Shown here piece by piece: positions 1-10,237 of a stretch of DNA of 64,000 bases. How positions within the stretch are numbered: the stretch's first letter is position 1; every line of letters begins with the position of its first letter. The translations under genes and the position numbers were made by a program. This DNA is from Pseudoglutamicibacter albus (lineage in GTDB: Bacteria > Actinomycetota > Actinomycetes > Actinomycetales > Micrococcaceae): assembly GCF_031458175.1 (NCBI RefSeq), contig NZ_JAVDXX010000001.1, positions 558,001 to 622,000 on the forward strand, read 5' to 3'. The notes beneath the pieces are model-generated. The model saw only the letters and a program-made list of their open reading frames with translations. It made no database searches and had not been told where the DNA came from.

Positions 1-2556
1 CTCGCGCTGATCACTGGCGCTGGTATCGCTCACGTTACGACGGGCCGCCCGGAGCTTGATGGCCCGTTCGAGATGTTGTGGGCTGGCGGGGGATGGGTCG
101 GCTGGTTCGTTGGTGAACCGCTCGCGGCGCTACTCACCGAGGGCGGCGCGGTCGTCGTTTTGTGCCTCGTGGGCATCTTATCGCTGCTGATCATCACGGG
201 AACCCCGGTGAAGAAGGTCCCTGAACGGATTGTGGGCCTCTACCGGCTGCTCATGATCGGTCATGAAGACCCTGAACATGATGTGAGTGGGGACCGCGAC
301 GGCCACGATCAGTCCTATCTCTACGATGCTGAACGCCGCGAAAAAGAGAAGAATAAGCAGGCTGGAAAGAGTAAGAAGTCCCGCAGGTCTTTGTTTGGGC
401 GTAAGAAAGACGCCGAGGCCGATGCGGAGGCAGTTGAGCCTGGAAACTCGAGCGAGGCCTACGAAAGCCCCGTGATCCACGACGGCGCTGAAACCGATGG
501 CGCTGGAGCCGATGCGGCAAATGGCGGCTCGGCGGATGCGACCGAGGCGATCACCCCGCCTCCCGGCGTGCGTCGCCCTACCCGGGATGAAAAGCGCCGC
601 GCCAAGCTCATGCGTGATGCCGGTGTCTATAACGTTGAGGAGCACGGTGGGGCAGGAACCCCTTCCGAGGAGAACAACACCGCGAACCACGATGCGGCGA
701 ACGCTGATCCTGACGCAACCACGGTGATCAACCGCGGCGATGCAGACGTGCGCACGCAAGCCATCGACATGACCGGTGCCCCAGCGGCAGGTGCGAGTGT
801 TGCACCGACTGCGCAGCCTGAGAGGCCCATGCCTGAGCCGTTGCCGCAGCGCACCGAACAGCTCGAGCTCTCCGGGGACGTCGCGTACACGCTGCCACCG
901 AGCGAATACCTGCCGGCTGGCCCGCCGGCCAAGGAACGGTCTGAGGCCAACGACAAGGTTGTGCATGCGCTGCAGGAAACCTTGCGCGAATTTAAGGTCG
1001 ACGCTGAAGTCACGGGCTTCTCGCGTGGCCCGACTGTGACCCGCTACGAGATCGAACTCGCCCCGGGCACCAAGGTTGAGCGCGTCACGAACCTGTCGAA
1101 GAACATCTCCTATGCCGTGGCTTCCTCGGATGTGCGCATCCTCTCGCCGATCCCGGGTAAGTCCGCGATCGGTATTGAGATCCCGAACACGGATAAGGAA
1201 GTCGTATCCCTCGGCGATGTTTTGCGTTCCAACGCGGCCCGCCGCACTGATCACCCGATGGTCATGGGCGTGGGTAAGGATGTTGAGGGCGGGTTCGTTG
1301 TAGCGAACATGGCGAAGATGCCTCACATGCTCGTGGCAGGTGCCACCGGTGCTGGTAAGTCCTCGTTCATCAACTCGCTCATCGTGTCCTTGCTCATGCG
1401 GGCAACCCCGGATGATGTCCGGCTTGTGCTGGTTGACCCTAAACGTGTTGAGCTCACCGCGTATGAGGGTGTTCCGCACCTGATCACCCCGATTATCACG
1501 AACCCTAAGAAGGCTGCTGAGGCGTTGCAGTGGGTTGTGAAGGAGATGGACACCCGTTACGACGATCTAGCGAACTTCGGTTTCAAACACGTCGATGACT
1601 TCAATAAGGCGGTGCGTGCAGGCAAGGTGACTCCGCCTGCCGGTTCTAAGCGGGTCATTAAGCCGTATCCGTACCTGTTGGTGATTGTCGATGAGCTCGC
1701 TGACCTCATGATGGTGGCCCCGCGCGATGTTGAAGATTCGATTGTGCGTATCACCCAGCTCGCTCGTGCCGCGGGTATCCACCTCGTGTTGGCGACCCAG
1801 CGTCCGTCGGTGGATGTTGTCACGGGCCTCATTAAGGCGAACGTGCCTTCGCGTATGGCGTTCGCTACCTCCTCGGTCACCGACTCCCGTGTGGTGCTGG
1901 ATCAGCCGGGTGCAGAGAAGCTGCTGGGCCAGGGTGACGCTCTGTTCTTGCCGATGGGTAAGTCCAAGCCGATTCGTGTCCAGGGCGCGTGGGTTACAGA
2001 GTCCGAGATCCACAGGGTCGTTGAGCATGTCAAGGGCCAGCTGAGCGCGCACTACCGCGAGGATGTGGTCCCGGAGACCCAGAAGCGTGAGATCGACGCG
2101 GACATCGGTGATGACCTCGAAGACTTGCTGCGCGCTGTCGAGCTCGTGGTGACCTCGCAGTTCGGTTCGACCTCGATGCTGCAGCGTAAGTTGCGCATCG
2201 GGTTCGCGAAGGCCGGTAGGCTCATGGACCTCATGGAGTCCCGCGGCGTGGTCGGCCCATCCGAAGGCTCCAAGGCCCGCGATGTGCTGGTCAAACCTGA
2301 GGACCTTCCGCAGGTAGTGGCCGCGATCAACGGAACACCGGCGCCGGAGACCCCGGATGCCCAGCAACAGGCGCTAGCCGATGAAGCCGCCTATAACCAT
2401 GCACCAACTCAAGCGGCGGAAGCGGGGGAGAACACCGCATCGAGCGCAGGGGCGGGCGCAGGTGCAGGCGGTGCTGGCGGCGGATACGCTGGGGACACGT
2501 GGCACGACGATGACGACGAGGAGTCCGAAGACGCATGGTCGCTGACAGGCCGGTAA
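1..2556 (+). CDS. ftsK: DNA translocase FtsK (5' end outside window)
   Basis: The reading frame is open from base 1, so the gene begins upstream; 851 residues are visible. FtsK/SpoIIIE proteins are septal DNA pumps that clear chromosome ends during division. One membrane segment (about residues 43-67) is followed by an acidic, Ala-rich linker. The motor domain has Walker [10 protein letters not shown] (about 446-454) and Walker [14 protein letters not shown] (about 560). A winged-helix gamma domain (about 700-770) that would read KOPS sites comes next, and the protein ends in a Gly/Ala-rich and acidic tail. pgsA overlaps the last 22 bases, suggesting coupled translation. Identity is clear from the motor domain; the remaining N-terminal membrane segments cannot be seen. 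Confidence 0.97.
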   Translation, partial: LALITGAGIAHVTTGRPELDGPFEMLWAGGGWVGWFVGEPLAALLTEGGAVVVLCLVGILSLLIITGTPVKKVPERIVGLYRLLMIGHEDPEHDVSGDRDGHDQSYLYDAERREKEKNKQAGKSKKSRRSLFGRKKDAEADAEAVEPGNSSEAYESPVIHDGAETDGAGADAANGGSADATEAITPPPGVRRPTRDEKRRAKLMRDAGVYNVEEHGGAGTPSEENNTANHDAANADPDATTVINRGDADVRTQAIDMTGAPAAGASVAPTAQPERPMPEPLPQRTEQLELSGDVAYTLPPSEYLPAGPPAKERSEANDKVVHALQETLREFKVDAEVTGFSRGPTVTRYEIELAPGTKVERVTNLSKNISYAVASSDVRILSPIPGKSAIGIEIPNTDKEVVSLGDVLRSNAARRTDHPMVMGVGKDVEGGFVVANMAKMPHMLVAGATGAGKSSFINSLIVSLLMRATPDDVRLVLVDPKRVELTAYEGVPHLITPIITNPKKAAEALQWVVKEMDTRYDDLANFGFKHVDDFNKAVRAGKVTPPAGSKRVIKPYPYLLVIVDELADLMMVAPRDVEDSIVRITQLARAAGIHLVLATQRPSVDVVTGLIKANVPSRMAFATSSVTDSRVVLDQPGAEKLLGQGDALFLPMGKSKPIRVQGAWVTESEIHRVVEHVKGQLSAHYREDVVPETQKREIDADIGDDLEDLLRAVELVVTSQFGSTSMLQRKLRIGFAKAGRLMDLMESRGVVGPSEGSKARDVLVKPEDLPQVVAAINGTPAPETPDAQQQALADEAAYNHAPTQAAEAGENTASSAGAGAGAGGAGGGYAGDTWHDDDDEESEDAWSLTGR

Positions 2557-3143
2557 CCGGGGCAGGCCCACACGCGGGGCAGGCTTCGAGCTGGAACATC
2601 GCGAACATCCTGACCGGGATGCGGATTCTGCTGATCCCTGTATTCGTGGTGTTCATCGTCCTGGATGCCGCGCACTATGGCGCGTGGCGTTGGTGGGCGG
2701 TCGCGGTGTTCGTGGTCGCGACCCTTACCGACTGGCTTGACGGTGCTCTTGCGCGCCGGCTGAACCTTGTGACGGATTTCGGCAAGATCGCCGATCCGAT
2801 TGCGGACAAGCTGCTCATGGCGGTTTCGCTCATCAGCTTGAGCGTGCTGGGGGATCTGACATGGTGGATCACCGCGATCATCCTGGTGCGCGAGATCGGT
2901 GTGACCGTGATGCGGTTCTGGGTCATCAAATACGGTGTGATCGCGGCGAGCCCGGGCGGGAAGATCAAGACGGTCGCGCAAATGCTGGGCACGTTCATCC
3001 TGCTGTTGCCGACCGCCCATTTTGTGCACGGTGTGTGGTGGGCCGGTTTCCTGATCATGCTGATTGCCGCCGCATTGACTCTGTGGTCCGCGATCGACTA
3101 CGTGCGCCAGGCCGCCGCGCTGTATAAGAACCGTGAACGGTAG
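2535..3143 (+). CDS. pgsA: CDP-diacylglycerol--glycerol-3-phosphate 3-phosphatidyltransferase
   Basis: A 202-residue integral membrane enzyme of the CDP-alcohol phosphatidyltransferase family. It makes phosphatidylglycerol phosphate, the precursor of phosphatidylglycerol and cardiolipin. The family signature D-x2-D-G-x2-A-R-x8-G-x3-D-x3-D is complete from residue 66 to about 92. Several hydrophobic segments surround it. The ATG lies inside the ftsK 3' end (22-base overlap). The ftsK-pgsA-cinA-clgR order is widely conserved in actinobacteria, which supports PgsA over other members of the family. Confidence 0.93.
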   Translation: MVADRPVTGAGPHAGQASSWNIANILTGMRILLIPVFVVFIVLDAAHYGAWRWWAVAVFVVATLTDWLDGALARRLNLVTDFGKIADPIADKLLMAVSLISLSVLGDLTWWITAIILVREIGVTVMRFWVIKYGVIAASPGGKIKTVAQMLGTFILLLPTAHFVHGVWWAGFLIMLIAAALTLWSAIDYVRQAAALYKNRER

Positions 3144-3185
3144 TGGTCACAGCGTGCGCGTGGATCAGCGAGGAAGGTGACTACG

Positions 3186-3677
3186 ATGCGGGACGCAACA
3201 ACGCTGGTGCGCGGGCTTGAGCGCGCCGGGCTGAGCATCGCTACGGGGGAGTCGCTGACGGCTGGTTTGGTTGCCAGCCGCATCGCCGATGTCCCGGGTG
3301 CCTCCGCCGTGTTGCAGGGCGGGGTGGTCGCTTATCAGGTGAGCGTCAAACGTGACGTTTTGGGTGTGGATGCGGGCCTTTTGGAGCGTCATGGCCCGGT
3401 GCACCCAGAGGTCGCTGAGCAGATGGCGGTGGGTGCGGCGCGAGCCTGCGGGGCGCGCATCGGGGTATCCACCACGGGTGTGGCAGGGCCTGAACCCCAC
3501 GGAGGACATGCGACCGGGACGGTGTATATCGGTTGGGCGGTTCTCAACGAGGCTGGGTCCGAGATTCAAGCTCAGGGGCATGAGCTGTTGCAGCTGGAGG
3601 GGGACCGCGCAGCGGTGCGGAACGCGACCGTGGATGTCGTGCTGGCGCAAGGTGAACGTATCCTCGCTGCTTCCTGA
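3186..3677 (+). CDS. CinA C-terminal domain protein (nicotinamide-nucleotide amidase family)
   Basis: A 163-residue protein consisting only of the CinA C-terminal domain. Members of this family deamidate nicotinamide mononucleotide (PncC activity) in NAD recycling. Signature pieces are ATGESLTAGLVASR near the N-terminus, followed by GGVVAY and STTGVAGPEPHGG. I chose ATG 3186 because AGGAAGG at 3171-3177 is 8 bases away; the in-frame GTG at 3177 overlaps that ribosome-binding site. The gene follows pgsA by 42 bases and probably shares its transcript. The N-terminal MoaB-like domain of full CinA is absent, as usual for this actinobacterial locus. Confidence 0.88.
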   Translation: MRDATTLVRGLERAGLSIATGESLTAGLVASRIADVPGASAVLQGGVVAYQVSVKRDVLGVDAGLLERHGPVHPEVAEQMAVGAARACGARIGVSTTGVAGPEPHGGHATGTVYIGWAVLNEAGSEIQAQGHELLQLEGDRAAVRNATVDVVLAQGERILAAS

Positions 3678-3856
3678 CAACTTCCTGATGATTAGGCCGT
3701 TTGGGAACAAACAGGGTCTGAACCTGGTTACGCTTAATGTCCGATCTTCTTTCGAGCAGTTCACACGAGTAGTTCACGCAAGCACACCACGCAAGCGGTT
3801 CAAGAACAGTTCAGATGGCTGAAGATATGCAAACCGCAAGGAGAAGCGAGATTTCA

Positions 3857-4297
3857 ATGAACCGACAGCCCACCCACGTAAACGGAATTACCCGCTGGGC
3901 GGGCGTGGAAGACAACCCTTCCAAAAAGACTGAGGCAGTTCGCCGCCCCGTTGTCCTGCGACAAGAGATTGGCGAGGTTCTTCGCCAGATCCGCCAGCAG
4001 CAGGGCCGCACACTTCGCGAAGTATCCCACTTGGCTCGTGTATCGCTCGGATACCTCTCCGAGGTAGAGCGTGGCCAGAAGGAAGCCTCGAGTGAGCTTC
4101 TAGCATCGATCGCGGCCGCACTTGAAGTTCCGCTCGCCGTTGTATTGCGTGAAGTCACGCAGCGCATCGCGCTCATGGAGGGCCTGATCGACGGCAGCTC
4201 CGTGCCAGACACTATCCCTGCAGAGTTCTACGAACACGGCGGCGTGTCCGTTCCAGACGCCCTGCCAGAAGACTTCGGCACCGTTACTTCTGCCTAA
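3857..4297 (+). CDS. clgR: XRE-family transcriptional regulator, ClgR type
   Basis: A 146-residue protein with a helix-turn-helix of the XRE/Cro type at about residues 32-90 ([21 protein letters not shown]). The position after pgsA and cinA and before recA matches ClgR, which activates clp protease and other stress genes in actinobacteria. Start ATG 3857 is preceded by AAGGAG (3838-3843); an in-frame ATG at 3815 has no ribosome-binding site. The N-terminal 30 residues look disordered. It is 180 bases downstream of cinA, so it likely has its own promoter. A strong terminator (4332-4366) follows. The target genes are inferred from the family, not seen here. Confidence 0.85.
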   Translation: MNRQPTHVNGITRWAGVEDNPSKKTEAVRRPVVLRQEIGEVLRQIRQQQGRTLREVSHLARVSLGYLSEVERGQKEASSELLASIAAALEVPLAVVLREVTQRIALMEGLIDGSSVPDTIPAEFYEHGGVSVPDALPEDFGTVTSA

Positions 4298-4331
4298 AGG
4301 TGCCTCGGCCTAAGCACTACTTACATTCACG

Positions 4332-4366
4332 GGTGAGGGCGGATCCATTGCGGATCCGCCCTCACC
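4332..4366. terminator. Bidirectional intrinsic terminator between clgR and the DUF3046 gene
   Basis: A perfect 15-bp stem (left arm 4332-4346, right arm 4352-4366) with a 5-base loop, followed on the plus strand by a T-rich run. It lies between two convergent genes and can serve both. Confidence 0.85.
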
Positions 4367-4434
4367 TGTTTGTTGGTTGTTCGGAACTGACCACTCCAGT
4401 GTTAGCTTTTCTGGCTTGTTAGCCGTTCCGACTT

Positions 4435-4671
4435 TTAGCCGTCCCAGGGCGTGTCGCGTAAGGGGAGGTCGCGCCCCAGCCAGCGGGACTCGGGAACATC
4501 CTTGGCGCGGCACAGAGCAAGCCATACGGTCTTCGGTTCGAAGCCGGCCTCGAGGGCGTCAGCGGCGGTGAGACCGTCGCATTCGGTCAGGGCCATCGTG
4601 AGCATGAGGTGCTCACCGGCGGCCTCGCCGAACTCTTCTGTAACCATCCGGTGGAAATCGCTCAAACGCAT
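4435..4671 (-). CDS. DUF3046 domain protein
   Basis: A 78-residue protein beginning MRLSDFHRMVTEEFGEAAGE and containing an A-x-A-L-E-A-G-x-x-P-x-x-V-W-x-A-L-C segment, the hallmark of DUF3046. Small DUF3046 proteins sit beside recA in many actinobacteria; their function is unknown. This gene is transcribed divergently from recA, so the 288-base intergenic region with the LexA box could also drive it. The SOS box lies about 50 bases upstream of this start. No catalytic residues are evident. Confidence 0.85.
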   Translation of the reverse strand: MRLSDFHRMVTEEFGEAAGEHLMLTMALTECDGLTAADALEAGFEPKTVWLALCRAKDVPESRWLGRDLPLRDTPWDG

Positions 4672-4722
4672 ACCAGGATCCTCTCACGCGAAAGCCATGA
4701 GTCAGTGACACGCTTCGATGTA

Positions 4723-4740
4723 TTCGAATGTGTGTTCGAA
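4723..4740. promoter_or_regulatory. LexA (SOS) box upstream of recA
   Basis: TTCGAA-TGTGTG-TTCGAA is a perfect 6+6 palindrome. Its core matches the actinobacterial SOS consensus TCGAAC-N4-GTTCGA in 15 of 16 positions. It lies 220 bases before recA and 52 bases before the divergent DUF3046 start. lexA itself is in this window. Confidence 0.93.
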
Positions 4741-4819
4741 ATCCGTTATCCTTATTCACGGTATCCACAGCCGGAACATGGGCGGAAGTTGTGCACATTG
4801 CGGGCCTGTCAGGAACAAA

Positions 4820-4842
4820 CTGTCAGACCCCCGTCCTAGGCT
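4820..4842 (+). promoter_or_regulatory. RecA-NDp-type (PafBC-dependent) promoter of recA
   Basis: CTGTCAGAC, exactly eight bases, then TAGGCT. This matches the mycobacterial RecA-NDp promoter pattern tTGTCRgtg-N8-TAnnnT, which is activated by PafBC independently of LexA. It lies 80 bases downstream of the SOS box and about 118 bases before the recA ATG. Confidence 0.75.
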
Positions 4843-4959
4843 AAAAACAGTTACACAACGAATAACTAGCTTCCTAACCACAAGTATTGAGCTTCCCAAG
4901 CACACAGTTGCTACCCGGGCCGCCCCGGGCAGTGACACACAGATCCGAGAGGACTTCAG

Positions 4960-6003
4960 ATGGCAGCACAGGACCGCGAGAAAGCACTGAATCAGGCTCT
5001 CGCCCAAATTGACCGGCAGTTCGGTAAGGGCGCGGTGATGCGCCTGGGTGATGAGACCAAGGCACCGATTGAGACGATCTCGACCAGCTCGATCGCCCTC
5101 GACGCCGCACTTGGCATTGGTGGTTTGCCGCGCGGCCGCGTCGTGGAGATCTACGGCCCGGAATCCTCCGGTAAAACCACTGTCGCGCTTCACGCGGTTG
5201 CTAACGCGCAGCGCAACGGCGGGATCGCCGCGTTCATTGACGCGGAGCACGCACTTGACCCGGTGTACGCCGCCAAGATCGGTGTGGACACGGACGCTCT
5301 CCTGGTTGCACAACCGGACACGGGTGAGCAGGCCCTGGAGATCATGGACATGCTCGTCTCCTCGGGCACGATCGACATCGTGGTGATCGACTCGGTTGCG
5401 GCACTTGTTCCGCGTGCGGAAATCGAAGGTGAGATGGGTGACTCCCACGTTGGTTTGCAGGCACGCTTGATGTCCCAGGCGCTGCGTAAGATCACCGGCC
5501 GCCTCGCCCAGACCAAGACGACCGCAATCTTCATTAACCAGCTGCGTGAAAAGATCGGTGTCTTCTTCGGTTCCCCAGAAACCACCACGGGTGGTAAAGC
5601 GCTGAAGTTCTATGCTTCGGTCCGTGTTGATGTTCGCCGCATCGAAACCCTCAAGGACGGCGCTAACCCGGTGGGTAACCGCACACGTGCCAAGATCGTG
5701 AAGAACAAGATGGCTCCGCCGTTCAAGCAGGCGGAGTTTGACATCCTCTATGGTGAAGGTATTTCCCGTGAGGGTGGACTGCTGGACATGGGTGTCGAGA
5801 ACAGCCTGGTCAAGAAGTCCGGTGCCTGGTACACCTATGACGGCGATCAGCTGGGCCAGGGTAAAGAGAACGCACGCCGCTTCTTGAAGGACAACCCGGA
5901 TCTAGCCGATGAGCTGGAACGTCAGATCCGCATCAAGCTGGGCATTGACGAGGATCCGGAAGCTGAGAACGAAGCCAACCTGAAGGCTGTTCCTAAGGCA
6001 TGA
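4960..6003 (+). CDS. recA: Recombinase RecA
   Basis: A 347-residue RecA that forms ATP-dependent filaments on single-stranded DNA, drives homologous recombination and triggers LexA self-cleavage. It has Walker [10 protein letters not shown] (66-74), the Walker B segment [12 protein letters not shown] and loop 1/loop 2 sequences; there is no intein. The start ATG follows AGAGG with suitable spacing. The long 5' region carries both a LexA box (4723-4740) and a RecA-NDp-like promoter (4820-4842). recX overlaps its stop by four bases (ATGA), so the two are translationally coupled. Confidence 0.99.
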   Translation: MAAQDREKALNQALAQIDRQFGKGAVMRLGDETKAPIETISTSSIALDAALGIGGLPRGRVVEIYGPESSGKTTVALHAVANAQRNGGIAAFIDAEHALDPVYAAKIGVDTDALLVAQPDTGEQALEIMDMLVSSGTIDIVVIDSVAALVPRAEIEGEMGDSHVGLQARLMSQALRKITGRLAQTKTTAIFINQLREKIGVFFGSPETTTGGKALKFYASVRVDVRRIETLKDGANPVGNRTRAKIVKNKMAPPFKQAEFDILYGEGISREGGLLDMGVENSLVKKSGAWYTYDGDQLGQGKENARRFLKDNPDLADELERQIRIKLGIDEDPEAENEANLKAVPKA

Positions 6004-7088
6004 GCCACACCCCGGATACGTCCGGGAACTCAGGAGAGAATCCTGCCGGACTGAGTGACGAAAAGCTTGCCGAGCGCCAGCGCCTCCAAAACCTTTTGGG
6101 CCTGGTGCCGGCAAGCTCACTCAGCCAACCTGCAGACAGCGACGTGGACGCCAAGCCCACTCGCTCGGACAACCGCTCGACGTTGGGGAAATCCGCCCGC
6201 TCAAAGAAGCGCAAAGCTAAGCCGGCGTCGATCCAGCAGCTGCAACGGCAACTCAAAGCGTTGCGTGAACAGCGCCGCGAACGCGAACACCAGCCACTGA
6301 CCGGCGGCTCGGCACCCGCATTCGGCCGAACACAGAGCGACGAAGACGAGCCAAGCGCCAAATACGCCAACGGGGCAGCTGCGAACACCAACGCGGGAAC
6401 GGCCGAGGCTCCGGTGCCGGAATGGCTCAACACGGACGCCGAGGTTCCAGAGTGGATGCTCGGTGACCTGCCGAATGACGTGCTCGAGCTCATCGAAGCA
6501 GGGGAGACTCTCAACGCACCCGGTGGCGAGCCCCCTAGCAACGAGGAAGCCTCCGAACCAGCCGAAGAATTGACCAGCGAGCAGGCTGAACGCCTGTGCC
6601 GGGAGACGGCGTTGCGCTTGCTTTCAACGCGGGCTCGTTCACGGTACGAAATCGAAGAGAACCTCCGGCGCAAAGAGCTTCCAGATGACGCCATCGCACA
6701 CGTCATGGACCGTTTCGAGGAAGTCGGCCTGATCGATGATGAAGCGTTCGCACACGCGTGGGTTGAATCCCGCAACAGGTCGAAAGGTTACGCATCAGCA
6801 CGCCTATCCCAAGAGCTGCGGCGCAAGGGGATCGGCGAAGAACACATCGCCGCGGCCCTTGAACAGCTCGACGGTGACGACCTTCGAGCCCAAGCAGAAC
6901 AGCTTGCGCTCAAACGCCTGGGACACAGCGACCTCCCGCCGGACCGCTACGGGCCAGACCGTAAGGAACGCGAGAAAGTCATGCGCCGCATCGTGAGCCA
7001 CCTCCAGCGGAAAGGCTACGCGCCAGGCATGTGCATGGCTGCGACCCGTGCGGCGATGCAACGCCACGACAGCGGCGAACGCGGCTAG
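6000..7088 (+). CDS. recX: Regulatory protein RecX with long N-terminal extension
   Basis: A 362-residue protein whose C-terminal half (about 195-355) is RecX: helical three-helix modules beginning [29 protein letters not shown], with the typical [14 protein letters not shown] and [11 protein letters not shown] pieces. RecX binds RecA filaments and inhibits or recycles them. The first 190 residues are low-complexity and probably disordered, with a basic stretch ([10 protein letters not shown]) and a coiled region [17 protein letters not shown]. Canonical RecX is about 150-200 residues, so the extension doubles the length. It is coupled to recA by an ATGA overlap. Confidence 0.93.
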   Translation: MSHTPDTSGNSGENPAGLSDEKLAERQRLQNLLGLVPASSLSQPADSDVDAKPTRSDNRSTLGKSARSKKRKAKPASIQQLQRQLKALREQRREREHQPLTGGSAPAFGRTQSDEDEPSAKYANGAAANTNAGTAEAPVPEWLNTDAEVPEWMLGDLPNDVLELIEAGETLNAPGGEPPSNEEASEPAEELTSEQAERLCRETALRLLSTRARSRYEIEENLRRKELPDDAIAHVMDRFEEVGLIDDEAFAHAWVESRNRSKGYASARLSQELRRKGIGEEHIAAALEQLDGDDLRAQAEQLALKRLGHSDLPPDRYGPDRKEREKVMRRIVSHLQRKGYAPGMCMAATRAAMQRHDSGERG

Positions 7089-7147
7089 AAGGGCCCATTC
7101 ACAGCAACCACCGAACCAGCCGCAGCGCGCCAATCTGCACCAGGGTG

Positions 7148-7630
7148 TCAGCCGGTGATTCGGCGCATGAACCCAAGGCACCGTTGCTGTAGGGCCTCAA
7201 CTCGCTGGGACCTGAACAGTTCAGGGTCGAGCGCGCCCTCCATCGGGGTCGGTAGCCGCCGCGCGTACTCGTTGCAATGGAAGTCCTCGTGGATCAGGGT
7301 CGCAACCGAGTTACCGGAACGGCCAGCATCCCCGGCGCGCCGGGCCGAGAACATTCGCACACCAGCCAGCTCGGTCACATCACGACACAGCGCGCACACG
7401 CCATGAACCCCAGGGGTGTGGGTCGGCCTCAACACAGCACCGCGCAAGACCCCATCCACCTCAACAACGAGGTAGGCGCGCGTGCGGTCCCGCTGATCCC
7501 GCCACCCTAGAAACTCCATGGCCTCCCAGTGATACTCAGCCAACGGGAACGGAGGTACGGCACCGGCAGCCTCACGGCGCGTCGCATTCACAAAACAACC
7601 AGCCAACGCTTCCGCACTCACAGCCTGCAC
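7148..7630 (-). CDS. FBP domain protein (treble-clef zinc finger)
   Basis: A 160-residue protein with GTG start at 7630 behind AAGGAGG (7 bases). Residues around CALCRD and FHCNEYARR are the zinc-ligand pattern of the FBP C-terminal treble-clef domain. This domain is also found in fibronectin-binding or FusB-like proteins that contact elongation factor G. An aromatic run EYHWEAMEFLGWRD precedes it. A ribosome-associated role is inferred from the family only. It is convergent with recX and divergent from miaB. Confidence 0.8.
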   Translation of the reverse strand: MQAVSAEALAGCFVNATRREAAGAVPPFPLAEYHWEAMEFLGWRDQRDRTRAYLVVEVDGVLRGAVLRPTHTPGVHGVCALCRDVTELAGVRMFSARRAGDAGRSGNSVATLIHEDFHCNEYARRLPTPMEGALDPELFRSQRVEALQQRCLGFMRRITG

Positions 7631-7710
7631 AGACGTTCCTCCTTTTCAACAGCCACAGGTACCGAAACAGCCCACGGTTACCGACTCACCATGTTACGTG
7701 CCCCGCTCGT

Positions 7711-7723
7711 TAGACTAGACGGG
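7711..7723 (+). promoter_or_regulatory. -10 element for leaderless miaB mRNA
   Basis: TAGACT occupies -12 to -7 relative to the GTG of miaB, so the first transcribed base would be the G of the start codon. No ribosome-binding site is present. Confidence 0.6.
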
Positions 7724-9267
7724 TGACTTCAACCCCAATGACTGCTTCAAACTCAGCAACCGAACACCACACTGACGGTGCGCAACACACGGCGCGGACC
7801 TACCAGGTCAACACGTTCGGGTGCCAGATGAACGTCCACGATTCCGAACGGATCGCGGGCCTGCTTGAAACCGCAGGCATGGTTCCGGTTGAGCCCGGCA
7901 CAGATGAGGGTGATGCCGACGTCGTTGTGTTTAACACGTGCGCGGTACGTGAAAACGCGGACAATAAGCTCTATGGCCACCTCGGTATGCTCAAGGCCGC
8001 GAAAGATGAGAACCCCGATCTGCAGATTGCTGTGGGCGGGTGTCTTGCACAGAAGGACCGTGACACCATCGTCAAGCGTGCCCCGTGGGTCGATGTGGTG
8101 TTCGGAACCCACAACGTCGGCTCCTTGCCGGTGCTGCTCGAGCGGGCACGCCATAATAAAGAAGCCCAGGTTGAGATCCTTGAAGCGCTCGAGGTTTTCC
8201 CATCCACTCTGCCGGCTAAGCGGGAGTCTCATTCCGCGGGCTGGGTTTCGATCTCGGTGGGATGTAACAACACGTGCACGTTCTGCATCGTGCCGTCCTT
8301 GCGCGGTAAAGAGAAGGACCGCCGCCCGGGGGAGATCCTCGCCGAAGTCCAGGCGTTGGTTGATGACGGCGCGATCGAGGTGACCCTGCTGGGTCAGAAC
8401 GTGAACTCTTACGGCGTTGAATTCGGTGACCGCCAGGCGTTCTCCAAACTGTTGCGGGCATGCGGTGAGATCGAAGGCCTCGAAAGGGTCCGTTTCACCT
8501 CGCCACACCCTGCGATGTTCACTGACGATGTGATTGAGGCGATGGCTGAAACCCCGAACGTCATGCCGCAGCTTCACATGCCGTTGCAGTCCGGTTCGGA
8601 CAAGGTCCTGAAGGATATGCGGCGCTCGTACCGTTCCAAGAAGTTCCTCGGGATCCTGGAGAAGGTGCGCGAGCGTATGCCGCACGCGGCGATCACCACC
8701 GACATCATCGTCGGCTTCCCGGGTGAAACCGACGAGGACTTCGAAGAGACCATGCGGGTTGTCGAGCAGTCCCGCTTCCATCAGGCGTTCACGTTCCAGT
8801 ATTCGCCGCGGCCGGGAACCCCGGCGGCCGAATACGAAAACCAGGTCCCTAAAGACGTGGTGCAGGAACGTTTCGAGCGCCTCGTTGCACTCCAGGACCG
8901 TATTTCTGCCGAAGAAAATCAGAAGCTGCTCGGCACCACGGTTGAGCTGATCGTCGCTGACGAAAAGGGCCGCAAAGCCGAAGAGACGGGCCGGCTTGCG
9001 GGACGCGCCCAAGACCAGCGGCTCGTGCACTTCTCTGTTCCGGAAGGCGGTCAAACCCCTCGCCCAGGCGATGCCGTGACCGTGCCGATCACTCACGCTG
9101 GATCCTTCCACTTGCTCGCTGACCCAACCCTGGAGCAGTACAGTGTTCGCCGTACCCGCTCCGGGGACGCGTGGGAGCGCGCACAAGCAGATTCGTGCTC
9201 GCCAGGCGGTAGCGCGAGCGGCAAGGGTGTTTCGCTCGGCATGCCGAGCCTGCGCCCGCAAGCGTAG
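7723..9267 (+). CDS. miaB: tRNA-2-methylthio-N6-dimethylallyladenosine synthase
   Basis: A 514-residue radical-SAM methylthiotransferase that adds the 2-methylthio group to i6A37 of tRNA. It carries the UPF0004 domain with three cluster cysteines ([22 protein letters not shown]). The radical-SAM CNNTCTFC motif is at about residue 182. A C-terminal TRAM domain follows, then about 45 extra residues. The GTG start has no Shine-Dalgarno but sits at the predicted transcription start (see 7711-7723). miaA, which makes the substrate i6A37, follows after 14 bases. Confidence 0.96.
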   Translation: MTSTPMTASNSATEHHTDGAQHTARTYQVNTFGCQMNVHDSERIAGLLETAGMVPVEPGTDEGDADVVVFNTCAVRENADNKLYGHLGMLKAAKDENPDLQIAVGGCLAQKDRDTIVKRAPWVDVVFGTHNVGSLPVLLERARHNKEAQVEILEALEVFPSTLPAKRESHSAGWVSISVGCNNTCTFCIVPSLRGKEKDRRPGEILAEVQALVDDGAIEVTLLGQNVNSYGVEFGDRQAFSKLLRACGEIEGLERVRFTSPHPAMFTDDVIEAMAETPNVMPQLHMPLQSGSDKVLKDMRRSYRSKKFLGILEKVRERMPHAAITTDIIVGFPGETDEDFEETMRVVEQSRFHQAFTFQYSPRPGTPAAEYENQVPKDVVQERFERLVALQDRISAEENQKLLGTTVELIVADEKGRKAEETGRLAGRAQDQRLVHFSVPEGGQTPRPGDAVTVPITHAGSFHLLADPTLEQYSVRRTRSGDAWERAQADSCSPGGSASGKGVSLGMPSLRPQA

Positions 9268-9281
9268 ACAACCGCACTACA

Positions 9282-10196
9282 GTGAACCCGAACCCTGTGA
9301 TCGCGGTGGTCGGCCCGACCGGCACCGGTAAATCCGAGCTCGCCCTTGATCTGTGCCACATGCTCAATGGAGAAGTGGTCAACACGGATGCGCTGCAGTT
9401 CTATCGCGGCATGGACATCGGTACAGCCAAGCTTCCTGTGGCGCAGCGGCAGGGGATCGAACACCATCTGCTCGACATCATGGATGTGACCGAGGAAGCC
9501 TCGGTTGCGGTGTTCCAACAGCAAGCCCGCGATGCGATCGCTGAGATCCAGGCGCGCGGGAGGACCGCTGTGCTGGTAGGTGGTTCTGGGCTATATGTGC
9601 GCGCGGTTTTAGATGAGATCGAGTTCCCGCCCACCGATCCGGAGGTCCGCGCCGAGATCGAGGCGTGGGCTGATGCGCGTAGTGCCGAGGAGGTCCGCGA
9701 GGCTCTGCGTGCAGTCGATCCGGCGAGCGCTGAGAAAATCACTGACGTGCGCCGCATGATCCGCGCGCTTGAAGTCCACCGCATCAGCGGCCGCGCATTC
9801 ACCTCGTTCATGCCGCAACGCATCTATCACCAGCCCGCCGTCCAGGTGGGGCTTGACCTTGACCCGGCTGTCCTCAACGAGGCCCTCTTGCAGCGGGTCC
9901 ACCGGATGTATCAAGCAGGCTTGCTGGATGAGGTCCGCGAGCTCATCACGCACGGCCTGCGGGAAGGCCGGACCGCATCGGCGGCTATTGGGTATAAACA
10001 AGCGCTCGCCGTGCTCGATGGTCAGATGAGCCAGGACGAAGCGATCGAGAGCACCCACATCGCCACGCGGCAGTTCGCCAAGCGGCAGAGAACATGGTTC
10101 CGTGCTGATCCGCGTGTCAAGCATTACGATGCCGGCGCCGGCGCGCGCGAGATCGCCCGGGCATTCGTTGCCGAAGCCATCCCGGAGGCTCTCTAG
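9282..10196 (+). CDS. miaA: tRNA dimethylallyltransferase
   Basis: A 304-residue enzyme that transfers a dimethylallyl group to A37 of tRNAs reading UNN codons, the step before MiaB. P-loop GPTGTGKSELALDL is at residues 10-23. NTDALQFYRGMDIGTAK holds the conserved Asp/Thr region and RTASAAIGYKQAL is the family C-terminal signature. It starts at GTG 9282, 14 bases after the miaB stop, with no clear Shine-Dalgarno, so it probably depends on coupling with miaB. Confidence 0.96.
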   Translation: MNPNPVIAVVGPTGTGKSELALDLCHMLNGEVVNTDALQFYRGMDIGTAKLPVAQRQGIEHHLLDIMDVTEEASVAVFQQQARDAIAEIQARGRTAVLVGGSGLYVRAVLDEIEFPPTDPEVRAEIEAWADARSAEEVREALRAVDPASAEKITDVRRMIRALEVHRISGRAFTSFMPQRIYHQPAVQVGLDLDPAVLNEALLQRVHRMYQAGLLDEVRELITHGLREGRTASAAIGYKQALAVLDGQMSQDEAIESTHIATRQFAKRQRTWFRADPRVKHYDAGAGAREIARAFVAEAIPEAL

Positions 10197-10224
10197 GTTC
10201 CCGCGGACGCGGGACGACTCTCGG

Positions 10225-10237
10225 TAGGCTGGGGTCA
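10225..10237 (+). promoter_or_regulatory. -10 element for leaderless DapF-family gene
   Basis: TAGGCT at -12 to -7 relative to the ATG at 10237, with no ribosome-binding site; the same geometry as at miaB, hisC and argC. Confidence 0.55.

Noticed and set aside
178-1479. Long minus-strand open frame opposite ftsK
   Set aside because: It mirrors the codon pattern of the clear FtsK frame, has no ribosome-binding site and resembles no family.
4960-6003. Intein in recA, as in some mycobacteria
   Set aside because: RecA is 347 residues and uninterrupted.
7753-9261. 502-codon minus-strand frame opposite miaB
   Set aside because: Shadow of MiaB in high-GC DNA; MiaB has all its cysteine motifs.
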